A DNA stretch of 64,000 nt from Nitrosomonas ureae (GTDB lineage Bacteria > Pseudomonadota > Gammaproteobacteria > Burkholderiales > Nitrosomonadaceae). Each line of letters starts with the position of its first letter. Position 1 is the first letter of the stretch. The notes beneath the pieces are model-generated. The model did not search any database, was not told where the DNA came from, and saw nothing but the letters and a program-made list of their open reading frames with translations. Location of the stretch: positions 3,162,001 to 3,226,000 of the forward strand of contig NZ_CP013341.1 in assembly GCF_001455205.1 (NCBI RefSeq), given 5' to 3'. The translations under genes and the position numbers were made by a program. This document shows, in pieces, positions 9,841 to 18,592 of the stretch.

Positions 9841-10495
9841 AGTATTTTCAATTCTTTTGGAGTTTGGATTTTAGCATGCCTACTTTGAGCTGAAGTGATA
9901 TTCAAGAGATCTCTGCATAATTGTATTTTAGAGTTTTTCTGTGTAGGGATATCGTCAGATATGGAATCTATGTGATTAAGTGGCAAGCAGATTTACTTAG
10001 AATCGCTGCACAAATTGTGCTGGCGACAAATAATACAATCTTTTCTATTTTGGCTGTCGGTTATAGAAGATTCGATATTTCGGTAATCTCCTATATGGCT
10101 TGTGCTTGCTTTAGTTTCCTGCTTTATAACGCAGCAGTTCGGTTCCAAGTATCCTTCAGAAACTTCTCATCAAGATATTATCTTAGCAGCTACCTTTCCG
10201 ACTTATGAATGCAATCATGCCGAATTGTTGTAATAAATTCTGACATGGGCATAGTATTCTCCTAATCAGTTAATAAAATATCATTAACTTATCTGCTTAT
10301 AAAATCGACCCTACCTCTACAATTGTTGGCGCCGCCTCCACAGGATATATTTTATCCGCAACAAAGTATTTATTTTGACATCAGTTCGCTAGCGCACAGA
10401 TTAAGTTTAGCAGTACATATATTCTGATAAAGAGTGAAGAGAGACATGATTTCATGTTCTGGTCATCACTTGAAGTTAAATGTCAGGAGACAAGC
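9841..10495. other. Intergenic region with no supported gene
   Basis: About 650 AT-rich bases between divergently oriented purB and the CsbD-like gene. A 95-codon open frame at 9921-10208 (+) encodes a cysteine- and tyrosine-rich sequence without recognisable domains or a good ribosome site, and I do not call it a gene. The region must contain both promoters. Confidence 0.5.
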
Positions 10496-10681
10496 ATGAA
10501 CAAAGATCAAGTACAAGGCCGTTTCGAAGAAACTAAAGGCAAAGTCAAGGAAGTTGCAGGCAAGATACTGGACAATAAGGAAATGGAAATCAAAGGCAAT
10601 GTCCAAAAAAATATCGGCAAGGCTCAAGTGGGCGTGGGTGATGTTAAAGAAGATATTAAAGAAGCAAAAAAGACTTGCTAG
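10496..10681 (+). CDS. CsbD-like small stress protein
   Basis: The start is the ATG at 10496, which has AGGAG at 10485-10489; a longer in-frame start has no such site. The 61-residue product begins MNKDQVQGRFEETKGKVKEV and carries the CsbD-family pattern of a charged helical GxxxxxKGKVKEVAGK motif followed by a second repeat. CsbD-like proteins are small, highly soluble and often induced by general stress; their molecular role is not established. An 8-base-pair hairpin follows the stop. The gene sits next to smbP, so both may belong to a stress or envelope response. Confidence 0.88.
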   Translation: MNKDQVQGRFEETKGKVKEVAGKILDNKEMEIKGNVQKNIGKAQVGVGDVKEDIKEAKKTC

Positions 10682-10692
10682 CAAAACACAGA

Positions 10693-10720
10693 TGCTATCA
10701 CTACCTCAATCTTGATAGCA
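10693..10720 (+). terminator. Hairpin after the CsbD-like gene
   Basis: TGCTATCA at 10693-10700 pairs with TGATAGCA at 10713-10720 across a 12-base loop, starting 11 bases after the stop codon. No long T-run follows, so it is a weak terminator or an mRNA 3'-end stabiliser. Confidence 0.4.
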
Positions 10721-10798
10721 GTCTAGTCACTATATTCCCGGGCTGCTACATGGCCACAATAAAATAATTTTTAATACTTATTTAACTGGAGTTTCAGA

Positions 10799-11140
10799 AT
10801 GAACATCAAAACCAACGTGTTATATAGCATTATTCTAATCCTATCTCTCTGCTCATTTAGTGCTATTGCAGCAGAAAGTCATTTAGATCAAGCGATTAAA
10901 CATGCGGAAGCCGCGGTCAGTGCAGCTGATGGAAAAGCTATCGCTAAACATGCCGGAGAAGCGAAAACCCATGCAAATGCATCTAAATCCGAAAAAACTT
11001 CTGTGAAGAATGCAGGCTCGCATTTAGATGCAGGCATTAAAAGCTTGGATGAAGCCATTAAGCAGGGTAACCTCGGTGCCACAGATTTAGCAAAAAAAGC
11101 TGCGGGACAAGCAGTGACTCATTTAAAACAAGCTGCTTAA
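10799..11140 (+). CDS. smbP: Small periplasmic metal-binding protein (SmbP-like)
   Basis: A 113-residue protein with a signal peptide (about 1-24, ending AIAA). The mature part is helical and built of heptad-like units rich in Ala, Lys and His (SHLDQAIKHAEAA, AKHAGEAKTHA, SHLDAGIKSLDEAIKQG, VTHLKQAA). This is the pattern of SmbP, a four-helix-bundle periplasmic protein from Nitrosomonas europaea that binds several divalent metals, copper in particular. This copy has six histidines in its mature part. A SmbP-like paralogue lies at 18593-18931. It is likely a monocistronic unit, as an IS200-type element begins 12 bases after the stop. Confidence 0.85.
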   Translation: MNIKTNVLYSIILILSLCSFSAIAAESHLDQAIKHAEAAVSAADGKAIAKHAGEAKTHANASKSEKTSVKNAGSHLDAGIKSLDEAIKQGNLGATDLAKKAAGQAVTHLKQAA

Positions 11141-11151
11141 AAATTAAACGA

Positions 11152-11172
11152 CCCCGTGGCAAGACCACGGGG
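11152..11172. repeat. Hairpin at one end of the IS200-type element
   Basis: Perfect 8-base-pair stem CCCCGTGG/CCACGGGG with loop CAAGA, located 2 bases beyond the tnpA stop. Identical to the hairpin at 11639-11659. Confidence 0.9.
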
Positions 11173-11174
11173 TA

Positions 11175-11612
11175 TTAGAAAAGCTCAAGTTGACGCAGTT
11201 CTTCTTTTGGTTTGCCTTGATTCTTTACATACCGCTCAACCACACCCCAATCCGCTCTTTCCCCTACAGTTGCAACATAATAGCCATCCGTCCAAAACTC
11301 ACCACCCCACAGATCTCGTTTCAAATCCGGCTTCCACTTAAACAATTCCCGCGCTGTTATGCTTTTGAACACCCTAACAATCTGACCCGGTGCAATTTTC
11401 GGATGTGCCGTACAAAGTATATGTACGTGGTCTTCGTCGCAACCTATCTGCTCAAACTCAATGTCGTATCGATCTTCTATCGCTTTCGCAGTCATCATAA
11501 TGATTTTTACAACTGCGTCATCTAACAGTCCCCGTCTGTATTTCACAGGAAATACAATGTGATAATGTATCTGCCACCCACAGTGGCTCGCCTTCTCTAC
11601 GACATCTCGCAT
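11175..11612 (-). CDS. tnpA: IS200/IS605-family transposase TnpA (Y1)
   Basis: A 145-residue HUH/Y1 transposase. It has the metal-binding HVH motif (DEDHVHIL, about residues 61-68) and the catalytic tyrosine region DGYYVATVG (about 111-119), and ends in RQLELF as is common in this family. Length and motifs are intact, so it could be active. TnpA cuts and rejoins single-stranded DNA at subterminal hairpins during replication. No tnpB partner is present, so this is an IS200-type rather than IS605-type arrangement. Degenerate relatives of this C-terminus occur at 17227-17361 and 29885-30070. Confidence 0.9.
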   Translation of the reverse strand: MRDVVEKASHCGWQIHYHIVFPVKYRRGLLDDAVVKIIMMTAKAIEDRYDIEFEQIGCDEDHVHILCTAHPKIAPGQIVRVFKSITARELFKWKPDLKRDLWGGEFWTDGYYVATVGERADWGVVERYVKNQGKPKEELRQLELF

Positions 11613-11638
11613 CCCATCATTCTAAAGCCTAATTAGAT

Positions 11639-11659
11639 CCCCGTGGCAAGACCACGGGG
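11639..11659. repeat. Hairpin at the other end of the IS200-type element
   Basis: Same 21-base sequence as 11152-11172, 27 bases upstream of the tnpA start codon. The two copies are direct repeats of one palindromic unit. Confidence 0.9.
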
Positions 11660-11834
11660 AATCGCAAGTTTATAGATAATAACAACCTCATAAAATTGAG
11701 GTTCCTATCTCCACCACAAAACAAGTTTGCGATGTTTCGATTAATGCTCGGTGATGTGTTCTGGTCGAAGCTGGAGAAGATTCTGCTTCAAGAAGCGATT
11801 TACAACAAGCGAAATCTGCGCATGACAGTATAAG

Positions 11835-13115
11835 AAAGACCTCTGCACAACCGCAAGAATTTTGCTGTAGCGACAGAGAAAATTTTCCAAGTGACACTTG
11901 TTGCACGTCACTTTAATAGAAAGTGAAGTTTTTTCCTTTTTTTAGGTGAATTTTTCCCCTTTTATGTAATATTTGGACGGATCGCTCCCCTTAATGGTTG
12001 GTCTACGAAGATTTTGTTGGCTGCTTTCTTTAGATTCATGCAGATACTTTTCAGTATGACTTGGGCGTTGACTTTCGTCGTACCGAAGTAGCTGGCGCGT
12101 CCCATTCTGAATAAGCGTTTGATTGTGCCGAAACACTGTTCGACAATATAGCGTTTTTTACTGATCAATTGATTCGCCAGCTTCTGGCGTGACGAGAGGG
12201 GTTTATTCTTGTACGCGCGATGCATGATTGCGCTCTTGATCTTTTGCTTTCTTAGAAATTGCCGATTGGCATTGCTGGCGGATCCCTTGTCGGCATACAC
12301 CCGATTCGCCTCGATATGCGCACCATCGATAGCGGCTTCGAAATGCATCATTTCGCTCTGGTTGGCAGGGGCGGTGTGAACCCCGCGCACATAGCCGTCT
12401 TGTGCGTCCACCACCAGGTAACTGCGGTAGCCAAACTGCGACTTCCTGCCTTTCTTTAGCCAGGTCGCATCCGGATCCGCGCTTTGTTCTTCGATACAGT
12501 TGATTCCAGGTTGACTGCCATCTTCAAACTGAACAACCTTACCTTCTTCGGCATCCACTTCCAGTGTGATGGTCTTTTTAGGGCGTGCCGCTGACTCAAT
12601 CAGCGTGGCATCAATGACCGCTCCTGTCGCACCCTTGATCATCAATCCGTGGCATTGAAGCTGTTCATTAATAGAGGCCAGCAGATCATCTAGCCGGTCG
12701 TTGGTTATTAGCCGGTTACGGAACCGGCATAAAGTGGTTTCGTCCGGTATCGCATCCGACAAGGACAGTCCGCAAAATTGCAGAAAATCAATGCGTACAC
12801 ACAGTGCTTGCTCCAACGCAGCGTCCGATAAACTATGCCACTGACCTAGCAGGATCGCTTTGAACATCAACAACCCATCAAACGGCTCTTGGCCTCCACC
12901 ATGCGATAACTCGCGCTTGTATAAACCCGTAAGTTTCGGACGTAATTCCTCCCACTCAATTAGGGCTTCAATCTTCAACAGAACATTATCTCGATTCAAT
13001 CGCTCTGCTTTCCAGTGTTCCAAAACTCATCTGCATCTTTTGCTCCAACTGTCTTTTAACCCCCTCTATTTTAGTTGGTTATTGCACTGCCAGGCGAGGT
13101 TGTGCAGGAATCTTT
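11835..13115 (-). mobile_element. IS5-family element, copy 1
   Basis: About 1281 bases. The outer ends carry imperfect inverted repeats: AAAGACCTCTGCACAACC at 11835 and, reading inward from 13115, AAAGATTCCTGCACAACC (15 of 18 match). AAG flanks both sides and may be a 3-base target duplication, but the second copy has the same flank in element orientation, so AAG could belong to the element. The transposase frame is uninterrupted. Copy 2 lies in opposite orientation at 22704-23988. Confidence 0.82.
11962..13023 (-). CDS. IS5-family transposase
   Basis: 353 residues from a TTG start at 13023. The DDE catalytic residues are visible in VIDATLIESAAR, RVYADKGSAS and YIVEQCFGTIKR. The N-terminal part has the IS5-type HTH region and the DETTLCRFRNRL segment. 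In copy 2 an upstream ATG is in frame and adds an MQMSFGTLEL start. In copy 1 two bases are missing near 13007, which puts that ATG out of frame, so copy 1 may be poorly translated even though its body is open. Confidence 0.88.
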   Translation of the reverse strand: MEHWKAERLNRDNVLLKIEALIEWEELRPKLTGLYKRELSHGGGQEPFDGLLMFKAILLGQWHSLSDAALEQALCVRIDFLQFCGLSLSDAIPDETTLCRFRNRLITNDRLDDLLASINEQLQCHGLMIKGATGAVIDATLIESAARPKKTITLEVDAEEGKVVQFEDGSQPGINCIEEQSADPDATWLKKGRKSQFGYRSYLVVDAQDGYVRGVHTAPANQSEMMHFEAAIDGAHIEANRVYADKGSASNANRQFLRKQKIKSAIMHRAYKNKPLSSRQKLANQLISKKRYIVEQCFGTIKRLFRMGRASYFGTTKVNAQVILKSICMNLKKAANKIFVDQPLRGAIRPNIT

Positions 13116-13117
13116 AA

Positions 13118-13312
13118 GATATGTTGTATCGAATGTGGGTAGGTTGTGCGTGGCGAGAATTGCTTGGGGTATTTGGAATTCCATTTACAAAAAGATTCAA
13201 TGCGTAGTCATCCAATAGTAATATGGGACAGGTTTTTAACGCACTGATTATTGAACCGGATTGGGAATCGGAATTTATTGATGGCAGATATGTAAAAGCA
13301 CATCACAGATCA
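13118..13312 (+). pseudogene. IS5-family (IS1031-like) transposase fragment
   Basis: The plus strand reads WRELLGVFGIPFTKRFNA, a stop, then NALIIEPDWESEFIDGRYVKAHH. This is the front half of an IS1031/IS427-type OrfA (WRDLP..FG...VYKRFNRW...EFIDGSYVKAH in relatives). The tryptophan after KRFN has become a TAG stop. The fragment has no proper end: it is cut on the left by IS5 copy 1 and runs on the right straight into an IS3 end. It is a fossil and not functional. Confidence 0.65.
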
Positions 13313-13376
13313 GTAGAAACAGAAATGTTGAAAAAAGTCGCTTAACTGGGTTGTCCGGTTTTACTTGACCAGGTCA
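13313..13376 (+). mobile_element. Solo right end of an IS3-family element
   Basis: These 64 bases match the last bases of the IS3 element at 25840-27124: the final OrfB codons (ETEMLKK) and the terminal repeat reading TTGTCCGGTTTTACTTGACC. Nothing else of that element is present here. Similar solo right-end material occurs at 17391-17424. Confidence 0.75.
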
Positions 13377-14701
13377 TTTAAAGCGGGTGGGCGAAACAGC
13401 ACACGAACCAACGAGGTATGGTTTCGTAGAAATTCGGCTGCGCGATTTCGCCCATAATAAGGGTATCCAGTACACAGAGAAGAAGGTAGAAGGGAGTGCG
13501 TACTGGATAGGGCAACTTTCCAGCCCTCCGACTAAGTGTGAAGAGGCACTCGGGCTGGTGCGGGTTATTCATTTCAAACTCGTCAAGAAAGAATGAAGAA
13601 CATGTACTCATTATTATTTTTTTAGTCATACTTCTCTGTGCGATTGGTTACATAATTAAAATAAAAATATTTTATTGTCGTTTGCTATTAATAAATACTT
13701 TATCTTACTGCGGCATACTTCTTGCAATCGCCGGGTTTTTGTATGTAGCTGTTCTCAATAGCTGGTGATTCTTCCAGCAGTTGCTTCATACCTTCTTCGT
13801 CATTGATTTTATTACGAATAATTCCTGAGCATGTTTGACTAGATATTGTTTTTGTTTCCCCAATCGTAGGGCTTTTCTCAATGACTGCGATTGTCAACAT
13901 ATCCACTATTCATAATGTTTATGCATGCCGCCAGTTTGACTGAAGCTAATGTGTCAATGACGAAGTAAAAAGGTACTCAATATCGCGCGAAGTCGAAGTG
14001 CGTATCAGCTAGGTTAATAAAAAAGAGGGGGTGACCTTTGTACCTCTCAAGTCCTGCACGTTTAGGAAAAAAGAAAATTTAAGAGGCAGTTGGCAAGAGT
14101 GCTACAAATTAAGATGGCTGCTTAAAGCGTTGAAACATAACAACAGCGAGGCAAAATCTAGGCTTCTTTTGAATTTGACCTCAAGCTTGTTGGTAAATTC
14201 ACGCCACCAAATTTGATCAAAGTCTATAGTCATAACTTCGTAAAGAATTATTTGGTCTTTCTAAACATCTCCCTCATCGTCTAAAACGCCTTCTGCTCGC
14301 GCTTGAGATCAGCTATCCTATCTGAAGTAGGAGTCCAACCTAGGAAGGAAAAACTGTTAATCCGCAGGTTCCAGGTTCAAATCTCGATACTGTAACTATA
14401 AATATCAATAGCTTACATAAGAATAGAACTTCAATTAATGTATTAGTCCCATGTAGGCTTATTCCAAAAGTAAGCACTGAGCTTGGAGCTCTATCACCCT
14501 TTGATCTCTACCGAGTTAATTTCATTGTTCCGTAGGGTAAGAGGTTTAAAACCGCAGATTTAAAAATAAACCAATTTAGTAAATATAAATAATTTTCCAA
14601 CAAATCAAGGAATTTTAAATTTCCGATTTAAAATTATGAATCGTTATAATTCATGTTATTTTTAATTTTTTCTTTTAAATTTCTCACCATTTTTTCTGCT
14701 A
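13377..14701. other. Stretch without a recognised gene; inverted repeats and small frames
   Basis: Two inverted repeats lie close together: TGGGCGAAA (13388-13396) with TTTCGCCCA (13446-13454), and TATCCAGTAC (13464-13473) with GTACTGGATA (13500-13509). An open frame ending at 13768 encodes a hydrophobic sequence of about 50 residues with two possible membrane segments (from about 13604), but it lacks a clear start and ribosome site. Frames at 13700-13906 (-) and 14031-14216 (+) have no recognisable features. A possible tRNA relic is at 14351-14386. The last 200 bases are very AT-rich and probably include the promoter of the next gene. Confidence 0.4.
14351..14386 (+). pseudogene. Possible relic of the 3' half of a tRNA-Asn
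   Basis: The stretch ACTGTTAATCCG resembles the anticodon stem-loop of tRNA-Asn (GTT anticodon followed by AATCCG), and GGTTCAAATC after it resembles a T-loop at the right distance. The T-stem does not pair well and neither a D-arm nor an acceptor stem is found upstream. It may be a decayed tRNA fragment or an old integration site; chance similarity is possible. Confidence 0.3.
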
Positions 14702-15688
14702 ATGAAATTAACATTTAATAATGCATGGCCTGTGTTTAAAGAAGTGATTTCTGAATTCGTCGAAGTCAATGTACTTAAAATGAGCGCATCACTTGCTTTT
14801 TATACCCTGTTTGCTCTCGCACCTATGTTCATTATTATTATAACAATCGTTCAATTCTTCTTTGGTGCAGAGGCGATAGAAGGAGATCTTTATCCTCAAC
14901 TTGCAGAATTGATAGGCTCGCAAGCAGCCACTCAGCTAGAAGAAATGATTAAGAATGTTGCAATCTCTGAAAAAAGTACATTATCAACCACGGGGAGTGT
15001 AGTAATACTCCTGTTCTTGGCCACCGGTGTATTTGTTGAAATCCAGGAATCAATAAATTATATCTGGCGGCTAAAAGCAAAACCCAAAACAGGTTTTGTA
15101 AAACTTATTGTTAATCGCTTTCTGAGCTTTTCAATGGTTATTTCTCTAGGATTTATTCTTTTAGTATCTCTGACATTAAACGCTGCATTAGAATTTTTAA
15201 TGCAAGGTTTACAGAAAATGTTCCCGATTATTACTATCTATCTCACTTACTCTCTTAATCTGACTCTTACTTTTGTGGTCATTACTTTTATATTCTCTTG
15301 CATATTCAAGATCCTACCGGATGCAAAGATTAGATGGAGAAATGTAATAGTTGGCGCTATAACCACTGCTTTACTTTTTATGATAGGTAAATCGGTTATC
15401 ACTTTTTACTTATCTAATAGTGATGTAAGTTCAACTTACGGGGCAGCAGGCTCCATCGTGATTATTATGCTTTGGGTTTATTATTCAGCAATAATTTTAT
15501 ATTTCAGCGCTATTCTTACAAGGGTTTTTGCTCAAATCTCGGGATATACAATCTACCCCAGCGACTATGCTGTTTTTATTAAAGAAGTTGAAATTGAAAA
15601 TAAAGAATCACTACAAAGTCAATCCGATACCAAGAAGATAAAAGCTGAAATCCAAAATGAAGTAGCTCAAGGCGAAAAAAACAAGTAA
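14702..15688 (+). CDS. YihY/BrkB-family inner-membrane protein
   Basis: A 328-residue integral membrane protein with about six hydrophobic helices and the YihY signatures ASLAFYTLFALAPMF near residues 29-43, the SVVILLFLATGVFVEIQESINYIW region near 100-122, and YGAAGSIVIIMLWVYYSA near 245-262. The C-terminal 40 residues are charged and hydrophilic. The family was long mis-annotated as ribonuclease BN; its true role in the envelope is unsettled. No strong ribosome site precedes the ATG at 14702. Neighbours are mobile elements, so no operon partner helps. Confidence 0.9.
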   Translation: MKLTFNNAWPVFKEVISEFVEVNVLKMSASLAFYTLFALAPMFIIIITIVQFFFGAEAIEGDLYPQLAELIGSQAATQLEEMIKNVAISEKSTLSTTGSVVILLFLATGVFVEIQESINYIWRLKAKPKTGFVKLIVNRFLSFSMVISLGFILLVSLTLNAALEFLMQGLQKMFPIITIYLTYSLNLTLTFVVITFIFSCIFKILPDAKIRWRNVIVGAITTALLFMIGKSVITFYLSNSDVSSTYGAAGSIVIIMLWVYYSAIILYFSAILTRVFAQISGYTIYPSDYAVFIKEVEIENKESLQSQSDTKKIKAEIQNEVAQGEKNK

Positions 15689-15866
15689 CTACAATAGCAT
15701 GTCAAATCTCTATTAAATTAGCTTAACTAAGAAATTCAAATGTTACTTAATCTGAGTAGGTCTAATTTTTGCTTTCATTTTTCCAAAGCCTGATCATTTT
15801 TTAATGATATCCCAATCCCATCATTCCACGCAGTGGCAGGGTCAACTTTAGTATATTGAAATTGCT

Positions 15867-15875
15867 ATAATACAT
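15867..15875 (+). repeat. Target-site duplication, left of IS4 element
   Basis: ATAATACAT directly abuts the left terminal repeat of the IS4 element and is repeated exactly at 17197-17205 after the right terminal repeat. Confidence 0.88.
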
Positions 15876-17196
15876 CAGTAGTGTCCGGCAATTTAGTTGA
15901 ATAGATTCAGTTGGTTGTTGTTATGGTGAGTGATCATTTGCATCTCAGTATTTTTAAGTAATTGATCTAGGTTAGTTTTCTCGAAAAGAGTTAGGCTCAG
16001 GATTTGTAGGATTGTGTAAAGTGAAGTCTCGGTATTGAGTCGCTTTTTTACGATGGCAACCAAGACATAAACCGAGATGGCAATCCATATCTGTGTCTTG
16101 ACTGCGTTTTCAGTGGTTCCGTAGAATTGCTTGATACGAAGATGTTGTTTGATCCACTTGAAGAATAGTTCGATCTGCCAGCGACAACGATAAAGCTGAG
16201 CGATGGTCAGTGCAGGTAAATCGAAGTTGTTGGTTAGAAATACCAGATGCTTGTCGTGTTCGGCATCATAGAACTTAATACGTCGTAGGTGCTGCGGGTA
16301 ATCCTTGCTGGCCTTCGTAGCGGTCAATGCAATGGTCTGATCGCATCGCAGTCCCGTGGATTTGTCCACTGAGTGAGAGTAGACACGGCGAAAAAGGAGA
16401 CTGGATTTAGCGCGCGTTACAAAAAATGCTTGTGCTTGATGCATAGTGAACCAGCGAGCAAAGTCGGTAAAGCCCCGATCCATGATGTAAAAGCTGCCAG
16501 CTTCGGGGATCAGGAAATCGAGCACATTGACTTCGTGCATCTTGCCGTCGCTGATATGGATGAACGTTGGAATGTTGCCGCGTAGATCAAGCAGTGTATG
16601 CATCTTGACGGCAGCTTTGGTCTGACGAAAGCGCGCCCATGGAAAGACGCTCAAACACAGATCGATGGTCGTGGTATCGAGTGCATAGACTGTCTGTTCC
16701 AACTCCACCGCTAAGCTATCGCTGGAGTAAAGCTTTCTGGCGATCTGGATCAAGCTCATCGCGAAATCCATGTAGATGCGACAATCGCGCTGCTCGTTGG
16801 CATCGGCCAACGTACTCTTGGCGATGTTGCCTCGTATGCCCAAGTGATAAAGCTTAGCTTGGTGAGCGCGCAGACAGGTTTCGATGTTGCGCAGACTCTC
16901 GCGGTAAGTCAGCTGCGCGAAAGCCATGCAAAGAAATTGATCGAGATGCGAAAGAGTCTTGGTGGGATATTTGGAAGGGTAACGCTGTACACAGCGGCGG
17001 AATGTGTGAAGGGGCAAGTAATCCATGAGTTGTGCGAATACCAATTTGCCTGAATGCATGATAAGAAGCCACGTAGGGAAACCTCCAGTTTCGCAAAAAA
17101 TTCACTTTCAAATCGGTGACACCCCCAAACATACCATTTCATTCTACAGATCAATCTGTTATACAATCATCTTGGGTAAATTGCCGGGCACTACTG
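15876..17196 (-). mobile_element. Intact IS4-family insertion sequence
   Basis: A 1321-base element. Its ends are CAGTAGTGTCCGGCAATTTA at 15876 and, read inward from 17196, CAGTAGTGCCCGGCAATTTA (19 of 20 identical). It is flanked by the 9-base direct repeat ATAATACAT. One full-length transposase frame fills it. The perfect duplication and intact ORF suggest a recent insertion. It landed just upstream of an IS200 transposase fossil. Confidence 0.92.
15893..17059 (-). CDS. IS4-family transposase
   Basis: 388 residues with the IS4 DDE residues D128 (YALDTTTIDL), D194 (YIMDRGFTDF) and E297. E297 lies inside the family YREK pattern: Y290, R293, E297, K304 (YRCRWQIELFFKWIK). The N-terminal region (about 5-75) matches the DUF4372-type domain common in this subgroup. 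The frame is complete and ends 17 bases from the left end of the element, as usual for compact IS4 elements. Confidence 0.93.
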   Translation of the reverse strand: MHSGKLVFAQLMDYLPLHTFRRCVQRYPSKYPTKTLSHLDQFLCMAFAQLTYRESLRNIETCLRAHQAKLYHLGIRGNIAKSTLADANEQRDCRIYMDFAMSLIQIARKLYSSDSLAVELEQTVYALDTTTIDLCLSVFPWARFRQTKAAVKMHTLLDLRGNIPTFIHISDGKMHEVNVLDFLIPEAGSFYIMDRGFTDFARWFTMHQAQAFFVTRAKSSLLFRRVYSHSVDKSTGLRCDQTIALTATKASKDYPQHLRRIKFYDAEHDKHLVFLTNNFDLPALTIAQLYRCRWQIELFFKWIKQHLRIKQFYGTTENAVKTQIWIAISVYVLVAIVKKRLNTETSLYTILQILSLTLFEKTNLDQLLKNTEMQMITHHNNNQLNLFN

Positions 17197-17205
17197 ATAA
17201 TACAT
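17197..17205 (+). repeat. Target-site duplication, right of IS4 element
   Basis: Second copy of ATAATACAT, abutting the right terminal repeat. The match extends two more bases (CA) by chance or because of the end position. Confidence 0.88.
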
Positions 17206-17226
17206 CATTCGATAGCGCGCCGACTT

Positions 17227-17361
17227 ATGAGAAAAGTAAAGAACTTTACAGGTGAAAATTTCTGGGTACGAGATTATTTTGTATCAACAGTCCCACCTGA
17301 TGAAGAGATGGTTAGAGAATTCATTTGTAACCAAGATAAGAAAAACGAACATTATGATTAG
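17227..17361 (+). pseudogene. C-terminal fragment of an IS200-type TnpA
   Basis: The frame reads KVKNFTGENFWVRDYFVSTV followed by EEMVREFICNQ. This is the end of a Y1 transposase: the FW(x)RGYFVSTVG motif with the catalytic tyrosine, then the IRxYIxNQ helix. The front two thirds of the gene, including the HUH motif, are absent. It differs from the intact TnpA at 11175-11612, so it came from a separate element. Confidence 0.68.
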
Positions 17362-17390
17362 CACAAGGTAGGTATCGGATGTTGCCTTTT

Positions 17391-17424
17391 GACTGGAGTT
17401 GTCCGCTTTTACTTGACCAGGTCA
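17391..17424 (+). mobile_element. Second solo right end of the IS3-family element
   Basis: The sequence from TTGTCCGCTTTTACTTGACC to AGGTCA is identical to the last bases of the IS3 element at 25840-27124. Nothing else of the element is present next to it. Confidence 0.7.
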
Positions 17425-17993
17425 ATCCTTAGTAAAAAATTGAACAATAATACTTGAGGGCATCGTCAACTTTTTACTAATATTTCATCTGTGCGAAAAC
17501 AAACATGGAAGATTATAGTTCTCACTTAGGAGTGCTAATAATGGAACCCGATCTTCCTTATGGAAATAACCAATTAATTTAATGAAGAAATAAACCAACT
17601 CGTTGCAATCAGCGAGATATTAAAAGAGATCTTCAGGCTACGGGTCTTAACCAGCATTTGCTCCTTGCGTTACATCAAATGATTTACAACCTTCGCGCAA
17701 ATACCCATACATTTCAGAAACTTGCTTATATACACCTTTTTAGCTATAGCTAGTGAATTTTGGAGGTGCGATCAATAAGAAATATTGATTAGTGTGCGAT
17801 AGCGAACAGATTATTCTGAATTAGGGTAATAAGATTGAAGCTAATATAATTAAAATCTTAGTAACATCTATTGTTTTGATTACATTGAATTAAGAAATTA
17901 TTAAACTTTGGTATAGATGCATTAAGTTAAAGATATATGAAAACTTTAAATAATTTCAACCAAATATTTAAAAAATCTATAAAGGAAAATTTA
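17425..17993. other. AT-rich stretch with no supported gene
   Basis: About 570 bases with many stops in all frames. No IS end, RNA gene or repeat is recognised. The last 100 bases are strongly AT-rich and probably hold the promoter of the next gene. Confidence 0.4.
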
Positions 17994-18281
17994 ATGAAAG
18001 CTATTAATAATAAATATGTGTGGAATGTTTTTAGTGCAATTTTAGTAATGGGAGTTTTCTTCTTATCCAATACTAATACTATTGCCGCATCCGACAAGAA
18101 TAGCACCGTAAATGAATCAGAAGATATATCTCAAACGGATAAAGAAAAAAATTTAATAGAGAGTGATGATCCTTCTGGTCCCCGAGACCGGGATCCTTCT
18201 GAAGTAGTGCTTCCTTCTGAGAATTCTGATAAAAAATCAGGCTATGAAGAAGCTCAAGAATCCGGTACTAAAAATCCGTAA
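17994..18281 (+). CDS. Small secreted protein of unknown function
   Basis: The start at 17994 has AAGGA at 17982-17986; an upstream in-frame ATG at 17937 is less likely. The 95-residue product has a signal peptide (about 1-28, ending NTIAA). A short acidic, serine-rich, low-complexity mature part with SGPRDRDPSEVV in the middle follows. There are no cysteines or known domain. It is followed 300 bases later by an SmbP-like gene. I do not recognise the family. Confidence 0.6.
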   Translation: MKAINNKYVWNVFSAILVMGVFFLSNTNTIAASDKNSTVNESEDISQTDKEKNLIESDDPSGPRDRDPSEVVLPSENSDKKSGYEEAQESGTKNP

Positions 18282-18592
18282 GCCGTTACTTGGAGGATCA
18301 ATGGTCATATAACATTCACATGACCTTATTCTGGTTTGGTTAATTATATAGTCATAAGTGGAATAATCGGTGTATTAGTTTCGATCTAATCGCAAAAACT
18401 CTTGAGTTCAATAAATAGAATTGTGTAAAAAGCTCGCGATGATATGGAAATTTGGATTATGTACCTTCCGCATTAAGAAAATGTTATTAATCAACTATAA
18501 AGTTGCGTACCAAACAGAGAAATAATTTGAAATGGAACATAATTATTTTGTATGAATGAATTTTTTATCTATTTCCAATAGGAATAATTAAT

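Larger units (their letters stand above)
11152..11659 (-). mobile_element. IS200/IS605-family element with hairpin ends
   Basis: A tnpA gene on the minus strand is bracketed by two identical 21-base hairpins at 11152-11172 and 11639-11659 (stem CCCCGTGG/CCACGGGG, loop CAAGA). IS200-type elements have no terminal inverted repeats; TnpA instead recognises subterminal hairpins and moves single-stranded DNA. The exact cleavage sites just outside the hairpins cannot be set here. A near-identical solo hairpin is at 35177-35197. Confidence 0.78.

Noticed and set aside
9921..10208. 95-codon frame in the purB-CsbD gap
   Set aside because: No ribosome site, no domain and atypical composition; more likely non-coding.
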